From the NCBI RefSeq assembly GCF_010728325.1, contig NZ_AP022570.1, forward strand, positions 4,340,001 through 4,404,000: a stretch of 64,000 nt of DNA, read 5' to 3'. Below are positions 40,139-50,495 of this stretch, piece after piece. Each line of letters starts with the position of its first letter. Position 1 is the stretch's first letter. The notes under the pieces are model-generated. The model saw only the letters and a program-made list of their open reading frames with translations, ran no database searches and was not told the origin of the DNA. A program made the translations under genes and the position numbers. This DNA is from Mycolicibacterium poriferae. Its GTDB lineage: Bacteria > Actinomycetota > Actinomycetes > Mycobacteriales > Mycobacteriaceae.

Positions 40139-40489
40139 TCACCAATCGCCGATGGGCGGGCCGACCGGATACTCGCCCTCGTAGGCGGATGCGGTGCTGC
40201 CGACCACGGCGCGGACGGTGTCGCGAACCTCTCCCTGCGCGTTGACGACGCCGGCATCGGCGAGACGCGTCTCGGAAATGCCGCGCGCAACACCGAAGTC
40301 GTTGATGCGGATGACGGAGTTCTGCGTCTGCGTCGCCGTGATGTTCGGGCTGGGGCCGACCTCGTCGACGTCGGCATTGGCGGTGCCACTGCCGACACCG
40401 ATGGCGGCCGCGACGGCGGCGAATGAGCCCAGGGCGAGCAGGCCCAGCTTCGTGGAATTGCGAGTGAAAGCCTTGGCATGACCAGCCAT
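40139..40489 (-). CDS. small secreted protein
   Basis: A 116-residue exported protein. The ATG at 40489 has AAGGGGA upstream at good distance; the ATG six bases earlier would be too close. The signal peptide (K-L-G-L-L-A-L-G-S-F-A-A-V-A-A-A-I-G) is probably cut at T-A-N-A before D-V-D-E. The mature part is about 77 residues, acidic, with no Cys. It ends G-P-P-I-G-D-W. No family recognised. It is the first chromosomal gene to the right of the element. Confidence 0.7.
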   Translation of the reverse strand: MAGHAKAFTRNSTKLGLLALGSFAAVAAAIGVGSGTANADVDEVGPSPNITATQTQNSVIRINDFGVARGISETRLADAGVVNAQGEVRDTVRAVVGSTASAYEGEYPVGPPIGDW

Positions 40490-40702
40490 CAGCATTCCCC
40501 TTTTGTAGGGAGGACGTCGATCCTCATGAAGTTGTGCAGGGAACTAAATGCTAGCGCCGGGTCTCAGATTCTGCACACTGATACCAACAGGGCCACCTCA
40601 TCAAAAGACCTGCTCAAGCCGGGTACCAGCAACACTGAAGGTGACTCCCAGCAAATTGACAGCAACTGGTGGGCTCGCCGAGGCGGGACCTACTTGCGGA
40701 CT

Positions 40703-40921
40703 TCACCAACCCCCACGGACCCAGACGTGCCAGCCCCACCAGAACCACCCGGCCAACAGCAGCCAGCGCGTGATCCGCCACTGGAACAGCACGTCGACGA
40801 CCACGGTGAGCGATGGCAGCCGCGGATGCAGGAGGCAGATCAGCTGCCACAGCGCCAGCACGACGAAGGCCAGCGCCCAGATCACCAGGATCAGGGTGGG
40901 CGAATCCGGAGCCAGGTTCAT
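40703..40921 (-). CDS. small two-TM membrane protein
   Basis: A 72-residue protein (M-N-L-A-P-D-S-P-T-L-I-L-V) with two hydrophobic helices (I-L-V-I-W-A-L-A-F-V-V-L-A-L-W and W-L-L-L-A-G-W-F-W-W-G-W-H). It looks like DUF6186-type actinobacterial proteins. The ATG overlaps the stop of the upstream membrane gene (ATGA), so they are probably made together. Role unknown. Confidence 0.65.
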   Translation of the reverse strand: MNLAPDSPTLILVIWALAFVVLALWQLICLLHPRLPSLTVVVDVLFQWRITRWLLLAGWFWWGWHVWVRGGW

Positions 40922-41331
40922 CGCCGCACCAGCCACCAGCCGAGCCCGAGCCAGGCCGCGAACCCGCCCACACGCACGGCGTAGTTCTCGAACCACCCGT
41001 TCATCAGATAGCTCAACGTGGGATAGGACGGCCGCGGCGAACTGAAATGGACGGACAGAATCCACACCGCGAGCGCGGCGAACAACACCGCCCACACCGC
41101 CAGACCGCGTCTCCCGGTGCGGCCAAGCCGCACGGGTCGCCGGTCGGCGCGGCGCCGGTGCCATCCACGGCGCAGCGCGTAGCCCAGCAGCACGATCCCC
41201 GGCACTGCCGTGAAGACGGCGCTGTACAGCGTCCAGGGTGCGGTGGCGACCGCCACCGCCGAGTATCCGAGGGCTGCTGCGATCAGTAGCAGAAGCCCGC
41301 CGGTGTGAACGCGGGATGGCCGAGACACCAC
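40918..41331 (-). CDS. membrane protein, about four TM segments
   Basis: About 137 residues from GTG 41331 (V-V-S-R-P-S-R-V-H-T-G-G-L-L-L-L). Hydrophobic segments are L-L-L-L-I-A-A-A-L-G-Y-S, Y-S-A-V-F-T-A-V-P-G-I-V-L-L-G, L-A-V-W-A-V-L-F-A-A-L-A-V-W and a C-terminal G-F-A-A-W-L-G-L-G-W-W. A basic loop R-R-R-A-D-R-R-P-V-R lies in the cytosol. The frame extends to 41445, but that would overlap the divergent secreted-protein gene. Coupled to the small membrane protein downstream. Confidence 0.6.
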   Translation of the reverse strand: MVSRPSRVHTGGLLLLIAAALGYSAVAVATAPWTLYSAVFTAVPGIVLLGYALRRGWHRRRADRRPVRLGRTGRRGLAVWAVLFAALAVWILSVHFSSPRPSYPTLSYLMNGWFENYAVRVGGFAAWLGLGWWLVRR

Positions 41332-41437
41332 TGTTCCCACGTTATCCGCGTAGCGCCGCCGCAGACGGATAACCACCCCGCCCCACCAATGAACGCCGCG
41401 AGCCGCGTGTCTACCGGCTACGTCAGGAAGGATCGAT

Positions 41438-41680
41438 GTGTCCATGCCATTTCAGCGCATAACGTTCGTCGCGGGGACTGTCGCGGCGGCATTCGCCGGC
41501 GGCAGCCTCACCGTCGCGGCGACCGACGCGTCCGCCCAGCCGAACAATTCGAGCCAATGCACACAGTCCGGCCCGGACGGCTCCGCGATCCACTGCTCAC
41601 GGCAAGGCCATGACGGCATCTCCGCCACGCCGCCCGAGGTGTCGCCTCCGTTCAACGGCATGCCGGTTGGGGGTTCGTAG
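41438..41680 (+). CDS. small secreted protein
   Basis: An 80-residue exported protein starting at GTG 41438 with AGGAAGG upstream. The signal (I-T-F-V-A-G-T-V-A-A-A-F-A-G-G-S) is probably cut at D-A-S-A before Q-P-N-N. The mature part is about 48 residues with two Cys (S-Q-C-T-Q-S, I-H-C-S-R-Q) that could pair. It ends in a Pro/Gly tail. Followed by strong stem-loops. Family unknown. Confidence 0.65.
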   Translation: MSMPFQRITFVAGTVAAAFAGGSLTVAATDASAQPNNSSQCTQSGPDGSAIHCSRQGHDGISATPPEVSPPFNGMPVGGS

Positions 41681-41683
41681 TCC

Positions 41684-43625
<1,942 letters not shown>

Positions 43626-43628
43626 GGC

Positions 43629-45137
43629 TCAGTCAGGGGCGCCGGTGAGATCCCGGGTCGCCGGACCTTCGAGCAATGTCCCGTCGGGCGCGAACCGGGA
43701 TCCGTGCAGCGGGCACTCCCACGCCTGATCGGCGTCGTTCCAATTGACGATGCCGCCGAGGTGTGGGCACACCGGTGAGACCCGGTGCTCGACGCCGTCG
43801 ACGACGCTGCGCGCCTCCAGGTTCCACGGCGGCCCACTGACCACGCCCCCGCTGTCGGGGGTCCGGTTGCCGATCCTGGTCACCGGGGTGACCCAGCCTC
43901 GAGCCATGTACAGCCCGACCTCGGCGTTGATCTGCATGGCCTTGGGGATGCCGGACAGCTCATGCGGACTCCAGCTCGCAAACGTCTGCGCCCAGTCCAT
44001 GCGGCCGCCGAGAATTCGGCTCGTCAATGCCAAGGCGGCGGCGGCGCCGTTGGTCATGCCCCACTTGTCGAATCCCGTTGCCACGAGGATCTTGTCGCTG
44101 CCGGGCAGGATGGGGCCGACGTAGGGCAATTCGTCGATCGGGCTGTAGTCCTGGGCCGACCAGAAGTGCGTTTGAACCGCCCCCGGGAAGTGCAGCTTGG
44201 CCCACGCGTCGAGTTCCTGCACCGACGACGCCGGGCCCTTCTGCTGTCCCACCGGATGACCCGCGCCGCCGACGATCAACCGATCACCGTTGGCCGCGGG
44301 TGCGTACCGCAGCGAGCGGGTCGGCGAGTCGGCGGAGATGTACATGCCTCGGGTGATGTCCCCGGGCACCTGGTAGGCCAGACAGTACGAGCGCTGGGGT
44401 TTGAGCCGGGCGAAGAAGCCACCGCGGTCGAGGATCGGGATGCCGGTGGCCAGCACGCACTGTCCGGCGGCAACCTCGAACTCGTCACCGGCAGCCGTGC
44501 GCACGTGCATCGCCAATCCCTGTCCGCGACCGGTCACCTTCTGCACCCGCACACCCTGCGCCAGCCGACCCCCGTGTTCCTCGAGCTCGACGATCAGGCT
44601 GTCCAGCAACGGCATCGGATCGAACTGCGCCTGGTCGCGCAGTCGGACACCACCGTGAAACGGGAACGGCACGTCAGCGTCGTCGACCCAGTCGACGTCG
44701 AGTCCGGCCGCCCGGCAGGCTTCGAGTTCCTCGCGCGCCGACGGAACGCCCTCGGCGGACTGCGCATAGGTGAGCGCGTCTTCGCGTTGCACGGACAATC
44801 CATGCTCCGCGCAGCGCTGCACCAGCCATTCCATCCCCTCGCGGTTGCCTTCGACGTACTGGCGCCCGACCTTGGGGCCGTGCTTGCCGACGATCTTGGA
44901 CAGTTTGGTGTGCTGCAGCAGACTGATCTTCGCGGTGGTGTTGCCGGTCGCGCCCGCACCGACACTCAGTGCTTCGAGCACCAGGACGTCCTTGCCGGCG
45001 CGCGCCAACAGCACTGCCGTGATCAGCCCGGTCAGCCCCGCGCCGACTACGACGACATCGGCCGAGCGCTTGTCTTCGTCCAACGGTTTCGGCGGTGACG
45101 CCCCCTCGGCACGGTCGGCCAACCACAAAGAAGTCAT
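43629..45137 (-). CDS. FAD-dependent oxidoreductase with C-terminal Rieske domain
   Basis: A 502-residue protein. The N-terminal dinucleotide fold (V-V-V-V-G-A-G-L-T-G-L) starts near residue 25 and a DAO-type body (F-D-P-M-P-L-L-D, C-V-L-A-T-G-I-P-I) follows. The last 75 residues form a Rieske domain with C-P-H-L-G-G and C-P-L-H-G-S-R-F, which bind a 2Fe-2S cluster. It resembles YuxG/AtsC-like glycine-oxidase-type fusions of unknown substrate. It is convergent with ctaD, three bases apart, and divergent from the metallo-hydrolase. ATG 45137 gives the family start; the open frame upstream is not conserved. Confidence 0.88.
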   Translation of the reverse strand: MTSLWLADRAEGASPPKPLDEDKRSADVVVVGAGLTGLITAVLLARAGKDVLVLEALSVGAGATGNTTAKISLLQHTKLSKIVGKHGPKVGRQYVEGNREGMEWLVQRCAEHGLSVQREDALTYAQSAEGVPSAREELEACRAAGLDVDWVDDADVPFPFHGGVRLRDQAQFDPMPLLDSLIVELEEHGGRLAQGVRVQKVTGRGQGLAMHVRTAAGDEFEVAAGQCVLATGIPILDRGGFFARLKPQRSYCLAYQVPGDITRGMYISADSPTRSLRYAPAANGDRLIVGGAGHPVGQQKGPASSVQELDAWAKLHFPGAVQTHFWSAQDYSPIDELPYVGPILPGSDKILVATGFDKWGMTNGAAAALALTSRILGGRMDWAQTFASWSPHELSGIPKAMQINAEVGLYMARGWVTPVTRIGNRTPDSGGVVSGPPWNLEARSVVDGVEHRVSPVCPHLGGIVNWNDADQAWECPLHGSRFAPDGTLLEGPATRDLTGAPD

Positions 45138-45291
45138 CGCCTCGCAGTACCCCCGGGCGCAGACACCAAACGACCTCGGGGCTCGCGGGGGTGCGCCGAT
45201 AAACGAACGTCCAGCCGCGCCGGGCGTGAACGACGCGTCGACGGGTAACGCGAGCGCCACCGAACCGACTCGACGGAAGGCGGCGACCCCG

Positions 45292-46098
45292 GTGCAGATC
45301 GACGTGACGTTCGTGGGCACGGCCACGACCCTGATCAGATTCGGTGACATCACTCTGCTGACCGATCCGAACTTCCTGCACCAGGGCCAGCATGCCTACC
45401 TCGGTTACGGGCTGTGGTCCCGGCGGCGCCGGCCGCCGGCCCTGGAGATCGACGAACTGCCGCCCCTGGCCGCCATCGTGCTGTCCCACCTGCACGGCGA
45501 CCACTGGGACCGGGTCGCCGAGCGCGGACTCGACCGCACCGTCCCCATCGTCACGACCAGACACGCCGCACCACGCCTGCAGCGCCGCGGGTTCGCGGCA
45601 GCCCGCGGAATCGACACGTGGGACAGCGTCACCGTCAGCCACGGCGCCGCGTCGGTGACGATGACGTCACTGCTGGGCAAGCATGCCCCGACTCCGGTGG
45701 ACCGGCTGTTGCCGCCGGTGATGGGCACGATGCTGGAGTTCACCACTGCAACCGAAGCAGCTCCTCGTCGCCTGTATGTGTCCGGCGACACCCTGCTGAT
45801 CGAGGAGCTCGACGAGATCCCGGTGCGCTGCGGCGCGATCGACGCCGGAATACTGCACCTCGGCGGGACGCGTCTGCCAGCCGGGAACAAGCTCCCGTTC
45901 GGCCTGACGGTCACCATGGACGGACGCCAGGGCACCGAGGCTGTCCAACGACTCGGGCTGCCCCGCGTCATACCGGTTCATTTCGACGACTACGCGGTCT
46001 TCGCCTCTCCCCGGCAGGACTTCATCGACTCGATGACCGCCCGAGGACTTGCTGACCGCGTCGTCGTCCTCGAGCGAGGTCACACCGTCTCGCTCTGA
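45292..46098 (+). CDS. MBL-fold metal-dependent hydrolase
   Basis: A 268-residue metallo-beta-lactamase-fold protein with V-T-F-V-G-T-A-T-T-L-I-R-F near the start, the metal motif S-H-L-H-G-D-H-W-D near residue 65, a later Y-V-S-G-D-T-L and I-P-V-H-F-D-D-Y-A-V-F at the end. It resembles UlaG/phospholipase-D-like members of the fold. GTG 45292 begins the conserved part, with GGAAGG about 11 bases upstream; GTG 45226 is an alternative. The substrate is unknown. Confidence 0.85.
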   Translation: MQIDVTFVGTATTLIRFGDITLLTDPNFLHQGQHAYLGYGLWSRRRRPPALEIDELPPLAAIVLSHLHGDHWDRVAERGLDRTVPIVTTRHAAPRLQRRGFAAARGIDTWDSVTVSHGAASVTMTSLLGKHAPTPVDRLLPPVMGTMLEFTTATEAAPRRLYVSGDTLLIEELDEIPVRCGAIDAGILHLGGTRLPAGNKLPFGLTVTMDGRQGTEAVQRLGLPRVIPVHFDDYAVFASPRQDFIDSMTARGLADRVVVLERGHTVSL

Positions 46099-46113
46099 CC
46101 CACGCACAAAAAA

Positions 46114-46153
46114 CGCCGGCCGACCGTGGAACCGTGTTCGCGGCCGACCGGCG
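46114..46153. terminator. imperfect hairpin between convergent genes
   Basis: CGCCGGCCGACCG (46114-46126) pairs with CGGCCGACCGGCG (46141-46153) with two mismatches, between the 3' ends of the MBL hydrolase and the DUF4383 gene. An A-run precedes it, which reads as a T-run for the minus-strand gene. Confidence 0.65.
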
Positions 46154-46170
46154 CCGGAGTGAAGTGAGCG

Positions 46171-46656
46171 TCAGACGCTCGGCGGCGTCCCGGTTTCGGT
46201 CGTCGTCGCAGCCTTTCGGCCGAAGACGACACCGAGACCGATCATCGCGACCGCCAGGACCAGGTGTAGCCAGTTGTCGGCGGTGTTCAGCGGCACGAAG
46301 TTCGCGGCGCTGTCCAAGTTGATGACGAGCCCGTACAGCCACAGCACGGCGTACACCGCACTGCCGCCGATCAGGTAGATCCGGGCGGTGTTGAAGCTGC
46401 GCGCCAGCGCCAGTCCCGCGATGCCGAACAACAAGTGCACGATGTTGTGCAGCACCGAGACGGCGAATATTCCGAGCAGCAGCGCGCTGGGCGGGTGGTG
46501 CCCGGCGAAGGACATGTCGCCGTAGTCAGTCGTGATACCGGGAATGAAGCCGGCGATACCGACGAGCAGGAAAACCACGCCGAAGACGAACGCGGTCATC
46601 TGCACGGGCGTGTTGATCGCCAGACCGCGACGCCCGGTGGTCGAAGAATTGACCAT
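46171..46656 (-). CDS. DUF4383 membrane protein
   Basis: A 161-residue protein with four hydrophobic segments. It has the family pattern V-F-L-L-V-G-I-A-G-F-I-P-G near residue 30, H-N-I-V-H-L-L-F-G-I-A-G-L in the second helix pair, and W-L-H-L-V-L-A-V-A-M near the end. Conserved His residues lie within the membrane. ATG 46656 is chosen; a TTG start six codons earlier is possible. A GGCCGG-TCATAT-CCGGCC palindrome lies about 40 bases upstream (46693-46710). Function unknown. Confidence 0.85.
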   Translation of the reverse strand: MVNSSTTGRRGLAINTPVQMTAFVFGVVFLLVGIAGFIPGITTDYGDMSFAGHHPPSALLLGIFAVSVLHNIVHLLFGIAGLALARSFNTARIYLIGGSAVYAVLWLYGLVINLDSAANFVPLNTADNWLHLVLAVAMIGLGVVFGRKAATTTETGTPPSV

Positions 46657-46841
46657 GATCAGGTACCTGCTCAAGGTAGGCCAATGTCTGTGGGCCGGTC
46701 ATATCCGGCCAGCACAGTGCTACCCGGGCCGGGCTCACGAAAACGCCTCCTGCACGGGTTTTCGCAGCATGGATATGTTGTGGCAATCGCGTCCTCACCT
46801 CAGAGCGGCGCCGGGCGCACCAGACCGTAGGCTTTCGCCTC

Positions 46842-47606
46842 ATGCCCCGAAACGACGTCGACCACCGGTTGAGCCCACCGCCCACGGACGGCTACGTCTA
46901 CCGGACCGCGTGGCGGGTGGCCACAGGTGACATCGGCGCCGATCTCGAGCTCAGGCTCGATTCCGTGGCGCGATACCTGCAGGAAGTGGGTGCGGAGAAC
47001 CTGGTCGACGCCGGCGAGGCCGAGCAGCATCCCCACTGGCTCGTGCAGCGCACCGTGATCGACGTGATCGAGCCGGTGAAGTTCCCCAACGAGGTCTCGT
47101 TCAGCCGGTGGTGCTCGGCGTTGTCACTCCGGTGGTGCACGATGCGGGTCGACCTGGATGGCAGCGACGGCGGTCATATCGAGACCGAGGGCTTCTGGAT
47201 AGCGATGAACGCCAAAACTCTGACGCCACAGCGGGCTACCGACACTCTGCTGGAACGGTTCGGATCCACGACCAACGAGCACCGGCTCAAATGGCGGCCG
47301 TGGCTGCAGAACCCGGATCAGACCGACGACACGATGCCGTTTCCCTTGCGGCGCACCGATATCGATCTGTTCGAACACGTCACCAACACCGCCTACTGGC
47401 ACGCGATCCACGAGTTGGCACCGCTGGCGCCCGATCTTGTCGATCCCCCCTATCGGGCGGTGATCGAGTATCGCCGGCCGATCAAGTACGGCGAGGATGT
47501 GACCCTTCGCTGGACCCGGCGCGGTCCAGAGGTCACGGCGGACATGGAGATCGCGCTGACTGTCGATGACGAGGTCCGAGCCGCAGCGCTGCTTCGAAAG
47601 TTGTGA
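46842..47606 (+). CDS. acyl-ACP thioesterase-like hotdog protein
   Basis: A 254-residue double-hotdog protein of the acyl-ACP thioesterase family. The first hotdog runs over about residues 20-140 (L-E-L-R-L-D-S-V-A-R-Y-L-Q-E-V-G-A) and the second starts near 165 (R-R-T-D-I-D-L-F-E-H-V-T-N-T-A-Y-W). The second repeat carries the D/E-H-x-N-N-like catalytic pattern as H-V-T-N-T. It would release fatty acids from acyl-ACP or act on acyl-CoA. Mycobacteria commonly carry such a gene (Rv2001-like). Confidence 0.85.
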   Translation: MPRNDVDHRLSPPPTDGYVYRTAWRVATGDIGADLELRLDSVARYLQEVGAENLVDAGEAEQHPHWLVQRTVIDVIEPVKFPNEVSFSRWCSALSLRWCTMRVDLDGSDGGHIETEGFWIAMNAKTLTPQRATDTLLERFGSTTNEHRLKWRPWLQNPDQTDDTMPFPLRRTDIDLFEHVTNTAYWHAIHELAPLAPDLVDPPYRAVIEYRRPIKYGEDVTLRWTRRGPEVTADMEIALTVDDEVRAAALLRKL

Positions 47607-47723
47607 CTACTCGATTCGCGTTGGGCCGACCACGGCCCAGCGGCATGCGGATGGGGGCGGGTCCGTCGAAGGCGCCGACATCAAGCAAATCAGACGTGCA
47701 TAACTGAAACTACTTGTCGGCGC

Positions 47724-47801
47724 TCAGTACGACTTCTCATCCATGGCCATAAACAGCACTGCCACGGCCAACAGCGCGCCAATCAGAATGATGTAGGTCA
47801 T
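47724..47801 (-). CDS. 25-residue single-TM microprotein
   Basis: M-T-Y-I-I-L-I-G-A-L-L-A-V-A-V-L-F-M-A-M-D-E-K-S-Y: one membrane helix and an acidic-basic tail. GGAG lies six bases upstream of the ATG at 47801. The shape resembles accessory microproteins of membrane complexes (KdpF- or CydX-like), but I see no specific match. An 8-bp hairpin (GCTGATGG...CCATCAGC, 47866-47889) lies in its leader. It stands alone between the thioesterase and an unrelated membrane gene. Confidence 0.5.
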   Translation of the reverse strand: MTYIILIGALLAVAVLFMAMDEKSY

Positions 47802-48169
47802 GAACGTCTCCGGCTTCGTTGTGCTCAAGGTGTGAACAGCGAACTCCACCATATCGGCGGTTGACGCTGATGGCAATAAGCCCATCAGCAAAATGTGCAA
47901 GTTTCTACAGGTTTGGCAAAGTGACATCGGCTGGTGGCAAACATCCGTCCGTCCAGTCTGTGACGCATCTGCGCAGTTCAATGGCTTGATATGTCCGAGG
48001 CTCGCCCCTGTCGCAACTGTTACTGGACCGAAATGTGTGATTACAGTTATCTTGTGCACTATTAAACCGCGCACTACCACGGAGGCGGTGGTTCAGCTCT
48101 GCGCGCATGTCACGGAAATCGCAGCTCACGCGCCAGAGTGGACCGGATTCTGTCGGTACGCTGAGTGCC
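47802..48169. promoter_or_regulatory. AT-richer intergenic region with hairpin
   Basis: About 370 bases, poorer in GC than the flanks. It holds the leader of the microprotein with the 8-bp hairpin at 47866-47889, and the promoter of the next gene, where TACGCT lies about 10 bases before its ATG at 48170. No larger gene is supported here. Confidence 0.4.
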
Positions 48170-48958
48170 ATGGAAGGCGCCCTGCTCATCTTGATCTTGT
48201 TGGTCGTGGCTGCGATCGGTGTGGCGGTCTATGCGTCGTCGAAGGCGTCGAGCCGACGCACCGCCACCTCGCTGGCTGACGCCCAGGCCGACGCCCGCCG
48301 CGTCATCGAACGGCTCGGCGGCCAGGTGTTCGCCCTCTCCGCCACCGACGGGGCCGCCAAGCAGGCACTCGCCGACGCGTCCGAGCGGTACACCGCGGCG
48401 TCGTCACAGATGGAGCAGGCCACCACGCCCCGCCAGGCCCAACTGGCGAAAGAAAGCGCGATGGAGGGCCTGTACTACGTCCGGGCTGCGCGAACTGCGA
48501 TGGGAATGGATCCCGGACCGGAGCTCGAGTCGCTCTCGGGTCAGCGCACAGCCGGCACCGTCACCGAGGACCGCCGCATCGCCTTCGAGGGTCGCGAGAT
48601 CGAGGCCTCACCCGCGCCCTCGGAGCGCACACCGAACTACTACCCCGGCGGTCGGGTGGCCGGACGACCTGTGCCCGCAGGATGGTATTCGGAGCCGTGG
48701 TGGAAGCCGGCGTTGGTCGCCGGTGCCTGGGGCGTGGGATCTGCGCTGCTGTTCAGCAGCTTGTTCTCCGGCATGGCCGGCGTGGGCTACGGCGCGCAGG
48801 GGTTCGAGAACGGTTACGGCGAAGGCTTCCAGGACGGCTTGGCGGCCGGTCAGGACGGCGGCGGGTTCGACGGTGGCGACGGCGGAGATTTCGGCGGCGG
48901 CGACTGGGGCGGGGGCGGAGACTTCGGCGGCGGCGATTTCGGCGGGTTCGAATTCTGA
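48170..48958 (+). CDS. membrane-anchored protein with Gly/Asp-rich tail
   Basis: A 262-residue protein. An N-terminal helix (A-L-L-I-L-I-L-L-V-V-A-A-I-G-V-A-V) is followed by a helical region (A-D-A-R-R-V-I-E-R-L-G-G-Q-V-F-A-L) over about residues 35-110. A second hydrophobic patch (P-A-L-V-A-G-A-W-G-V-G-S-A-L-L-F) lies near 180. The last 60 residues are Gly/Asp/Phe-rich (G-G-D-G-G-D-F-G-G-G-D-W). ATG 48170 begins the membrane helix; the upstream open frame is not convincing. Function unknown. Confidence 0.75.
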   Translation: MEGALLILILLVVAAIGVAVYASSKASSRRTATSLADAQADARRVIERLGGQVFALSATDGAAKQALADASERYTAASSQMEQATTPRQAQLAKESAMEGLYYVRAARTAMGMDPGPELESLSGQRTAGTVTEDRRIAFEGREIEASPAPSERTPNYYPGGRVAGRPVPAGWYSEPWWKPALVAGAWGVGSALLFSSLFSGMAGVGYGAQGFENGYGEGFQDGLAAGQDGGGFDGGDGGDFGGGDWGGGGDFGGGDFGGFEF

Positions 48959-48968
48959 GCGCGCTCGC

Positions 48969-49781
48969 TCATCCGGGGCCCTGGCAGGTGGGACACCAGA
49001 ACAGGTTTCGGCCTTCCAGCTCCGTGGTCCGAATCGGGTCCCCGCACACCCGGCACGGATCACCGGCCCGCCGGTAGACGTAGGTGCGTGGGCGGCCCTT
49101 GCGGTAGGACGGTGCACCGAGGTCGTGCTCGGCGCGCACGACGACGATCTTGCCGCGGCGCACGCCGATCTTCATCAGAGCGACCAGATCGGTCCACATC
49201 GCGTCGAATTCGGTTGCGCTGATGGTGGTGCCGGGCCTCATCGGGTCGACGCGATGGCGAAACAGCAGCTCGCTGCGATACACATTGCCGACGCCCGCGA
49301 TGACCGTCTGGTCCATCAGCAGCGCACCGATACTCCTGCGGGACTTGCTGATCCGTCGCCACGCCAATTCTGGATCGGCATCACTGCGCAACGGGTCTGG
49401 ACCCAACTTGGCCACCACGTCAGCGATGTCCGGTTCCTCGATCACCTCGCAGACTGTCGGTCCGCGCAGATCGGTGCCGTAGTCAGCGCCGATGATCCGC
49501 ATCCGCACCTGCCCGACCGCGTCGGGCTCGATTCCGTTGGTGGGCACCGGCCACTCGGTGAACGCGCCGTAGAGACCGAGGTGCACATGCACGACGCGGC
49601 CGCCCTGGTAGTGATGGAACAGGTGCTTACCCCAAGCGCTGGCCTTGGCGAACGCGCGGCCACTGACCGCCGCTGCGCCGTCGACGAAGCGGCCCTGCGG
49701 GCTGGTCACCGTGACCGGCATGCGCCCATACCTGCGCTGGTGCTGGCGAGCCAGCCGATGCAGTGTGTGACCCTCGGGCAT
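48969..49781 (-). CDS. nei: Fpg/Nei family DNA glycosylase (Nei1-like)
   Basis: A 270-residue repair enzyme. It starts M-P-E-G-H-T-L-H-R, with the catalytic Pro2 and Glu3. The helix-two-turn-helix segment (Q-T-V-I-A-G-V-G-N-V-Y-R-S-E) is near residue 165. A C-terminal zinc finger has C-R-V-C...C-P-T-C. It excises oxidised bases and nicks DNA by beta,delta-elimination. Position beside rpiB matches Rv2464c-Rv2465c of M. tuberculosis. Confidence 0.93.
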   Translation of the reverse strand: MPEGHTLHRLARQHQRRYGRMPVTVTSPQGRFVDGAAAVSGRAFAKASAWGKHLFHHYQGGRVVHVHLGLYGAFTEWPVPTNGIEPDAVGQVRMRIIGADYGTDLRGPTVCEVIEEPDIADVVAKLGPDPLRSDADPELAWRRISKSRRSIGALLMDQTVIAGVGNVYRSELLFRHRVDPMRPGTTISATEFDAMWTDLVALMKIGVRRGKIVVVRAEHDLGAPSYRKGRPRTYVYRRAGDPCRVCGDPIRTTELEGRNLFWCPTCQGPG

Positions 49782-49804
49782 GGCGCCGAAACAGTGTTAC
49801 GAGT

Positions 49805-50278
49805 TCAGGCGCCGGGGACGGGTGGCGCGACGTGTGTCTTCTCGTAGTCGGCGAGAATGTCGATCCGCCGTTGATGGCGGGGCGCCTCCGACCACGCAGT
49901 GGTCACGAACGCGTCGACGATCGCGAGCGCTTCCTCGGTGGTGTGCATGCGCCCGCCGATGCCGATGAGTTGAGCGTTGTTGTGCTCCCGCGCCAGCGAC
50001 GCGGTCTCGGTGCTCCACGCCAGCGCGCAGCGGGCGCCGGGCACCTTGTTCGCGGCGATCTGCTCACCGTTGCCCGAACCGCCGAGCACGATGCCCAGAC
50101 TGCCGGGGTCGGCGACGGTCTTCTCCGCGGCCGCGATGCAGAAGGCCGGGTAGTCGTCGTCGGCGTCATAGCTGAACGCTCCGCAGTCGACGGGCTCATG
50201 GCCCGTCGCGCTCAAATGCTCGATGATGGCCTGCTTGAGCTCGTATCCGGCGTGGTCCGCCCCGAGGTAGACGCGCAT
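49805..50278 (-). CDS. rpiB: ribose-5-phosphate isomerase B
   Basis: A 157-residue RpiB/LacAB-type isomerase: V-Y-L-G-A-D-H-A-G-Y-E-L-K at the start and G-S-G-N-G-E-Q-I-A-A-N-K near residue 70. In mycobacterial RpiB a Glu serves as the catalytic base, and the G-N-G-E segment supplies it. It interconverts ribose- and ribulose-5-phosphate. ATG 50278 gives the family start; the longer open frame is not conserved. Confidence 0.96.
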   Translation of the reverse strand: MRVYLGADHAGYELKQAIIEHLSATGHEPVDCGAFSYDADDDYPAFCIAAAEKTVADPGSLGIVLGGSGNGEQIAANKVPGARCALAWSTETASLAREHNNAQLIGIGGRMHTTEEALAIVDAFVTTAWSEAPRHQRRIDILADYEKTHVAPPVPGA

Positions 50279-50340
50279 GGCGCTCACCCTACTGCCCCGC
50301 TCCTCTCCGCAATCGCGCGTATCGGCACACCGGCCCTCCT

Positions 50341-50469
50341 CCGCGAGCGTGCGTGTCGGCGCGGCGGCGCGCCACACCAGCTGGCAATCTCCGCACCTTC
50401 ATCGTCGGTGAGAGCGCGCCGAGGGCCGCGACACGCCGCCCACGGACGCTCAGATACGCACGCTCGCGG
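50341..50469. repeat. GC-rich inverted repeat (copy B)
   Basis: Perfect 14-base arms, CCGCGAGCGTGCGT (50341-50354) and ACGCACGCTCGCGG (50456-50469), around a 101-base centre that includes CGACACGCCG. It lies after the dioxygenase gene and before rpiB, both on the minus strand. Same family as copies A and C. Confidence 0.8.
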
Positions 50470-50495
50470 AATGAGGGGGTCGGTCTCCGGGGGTG

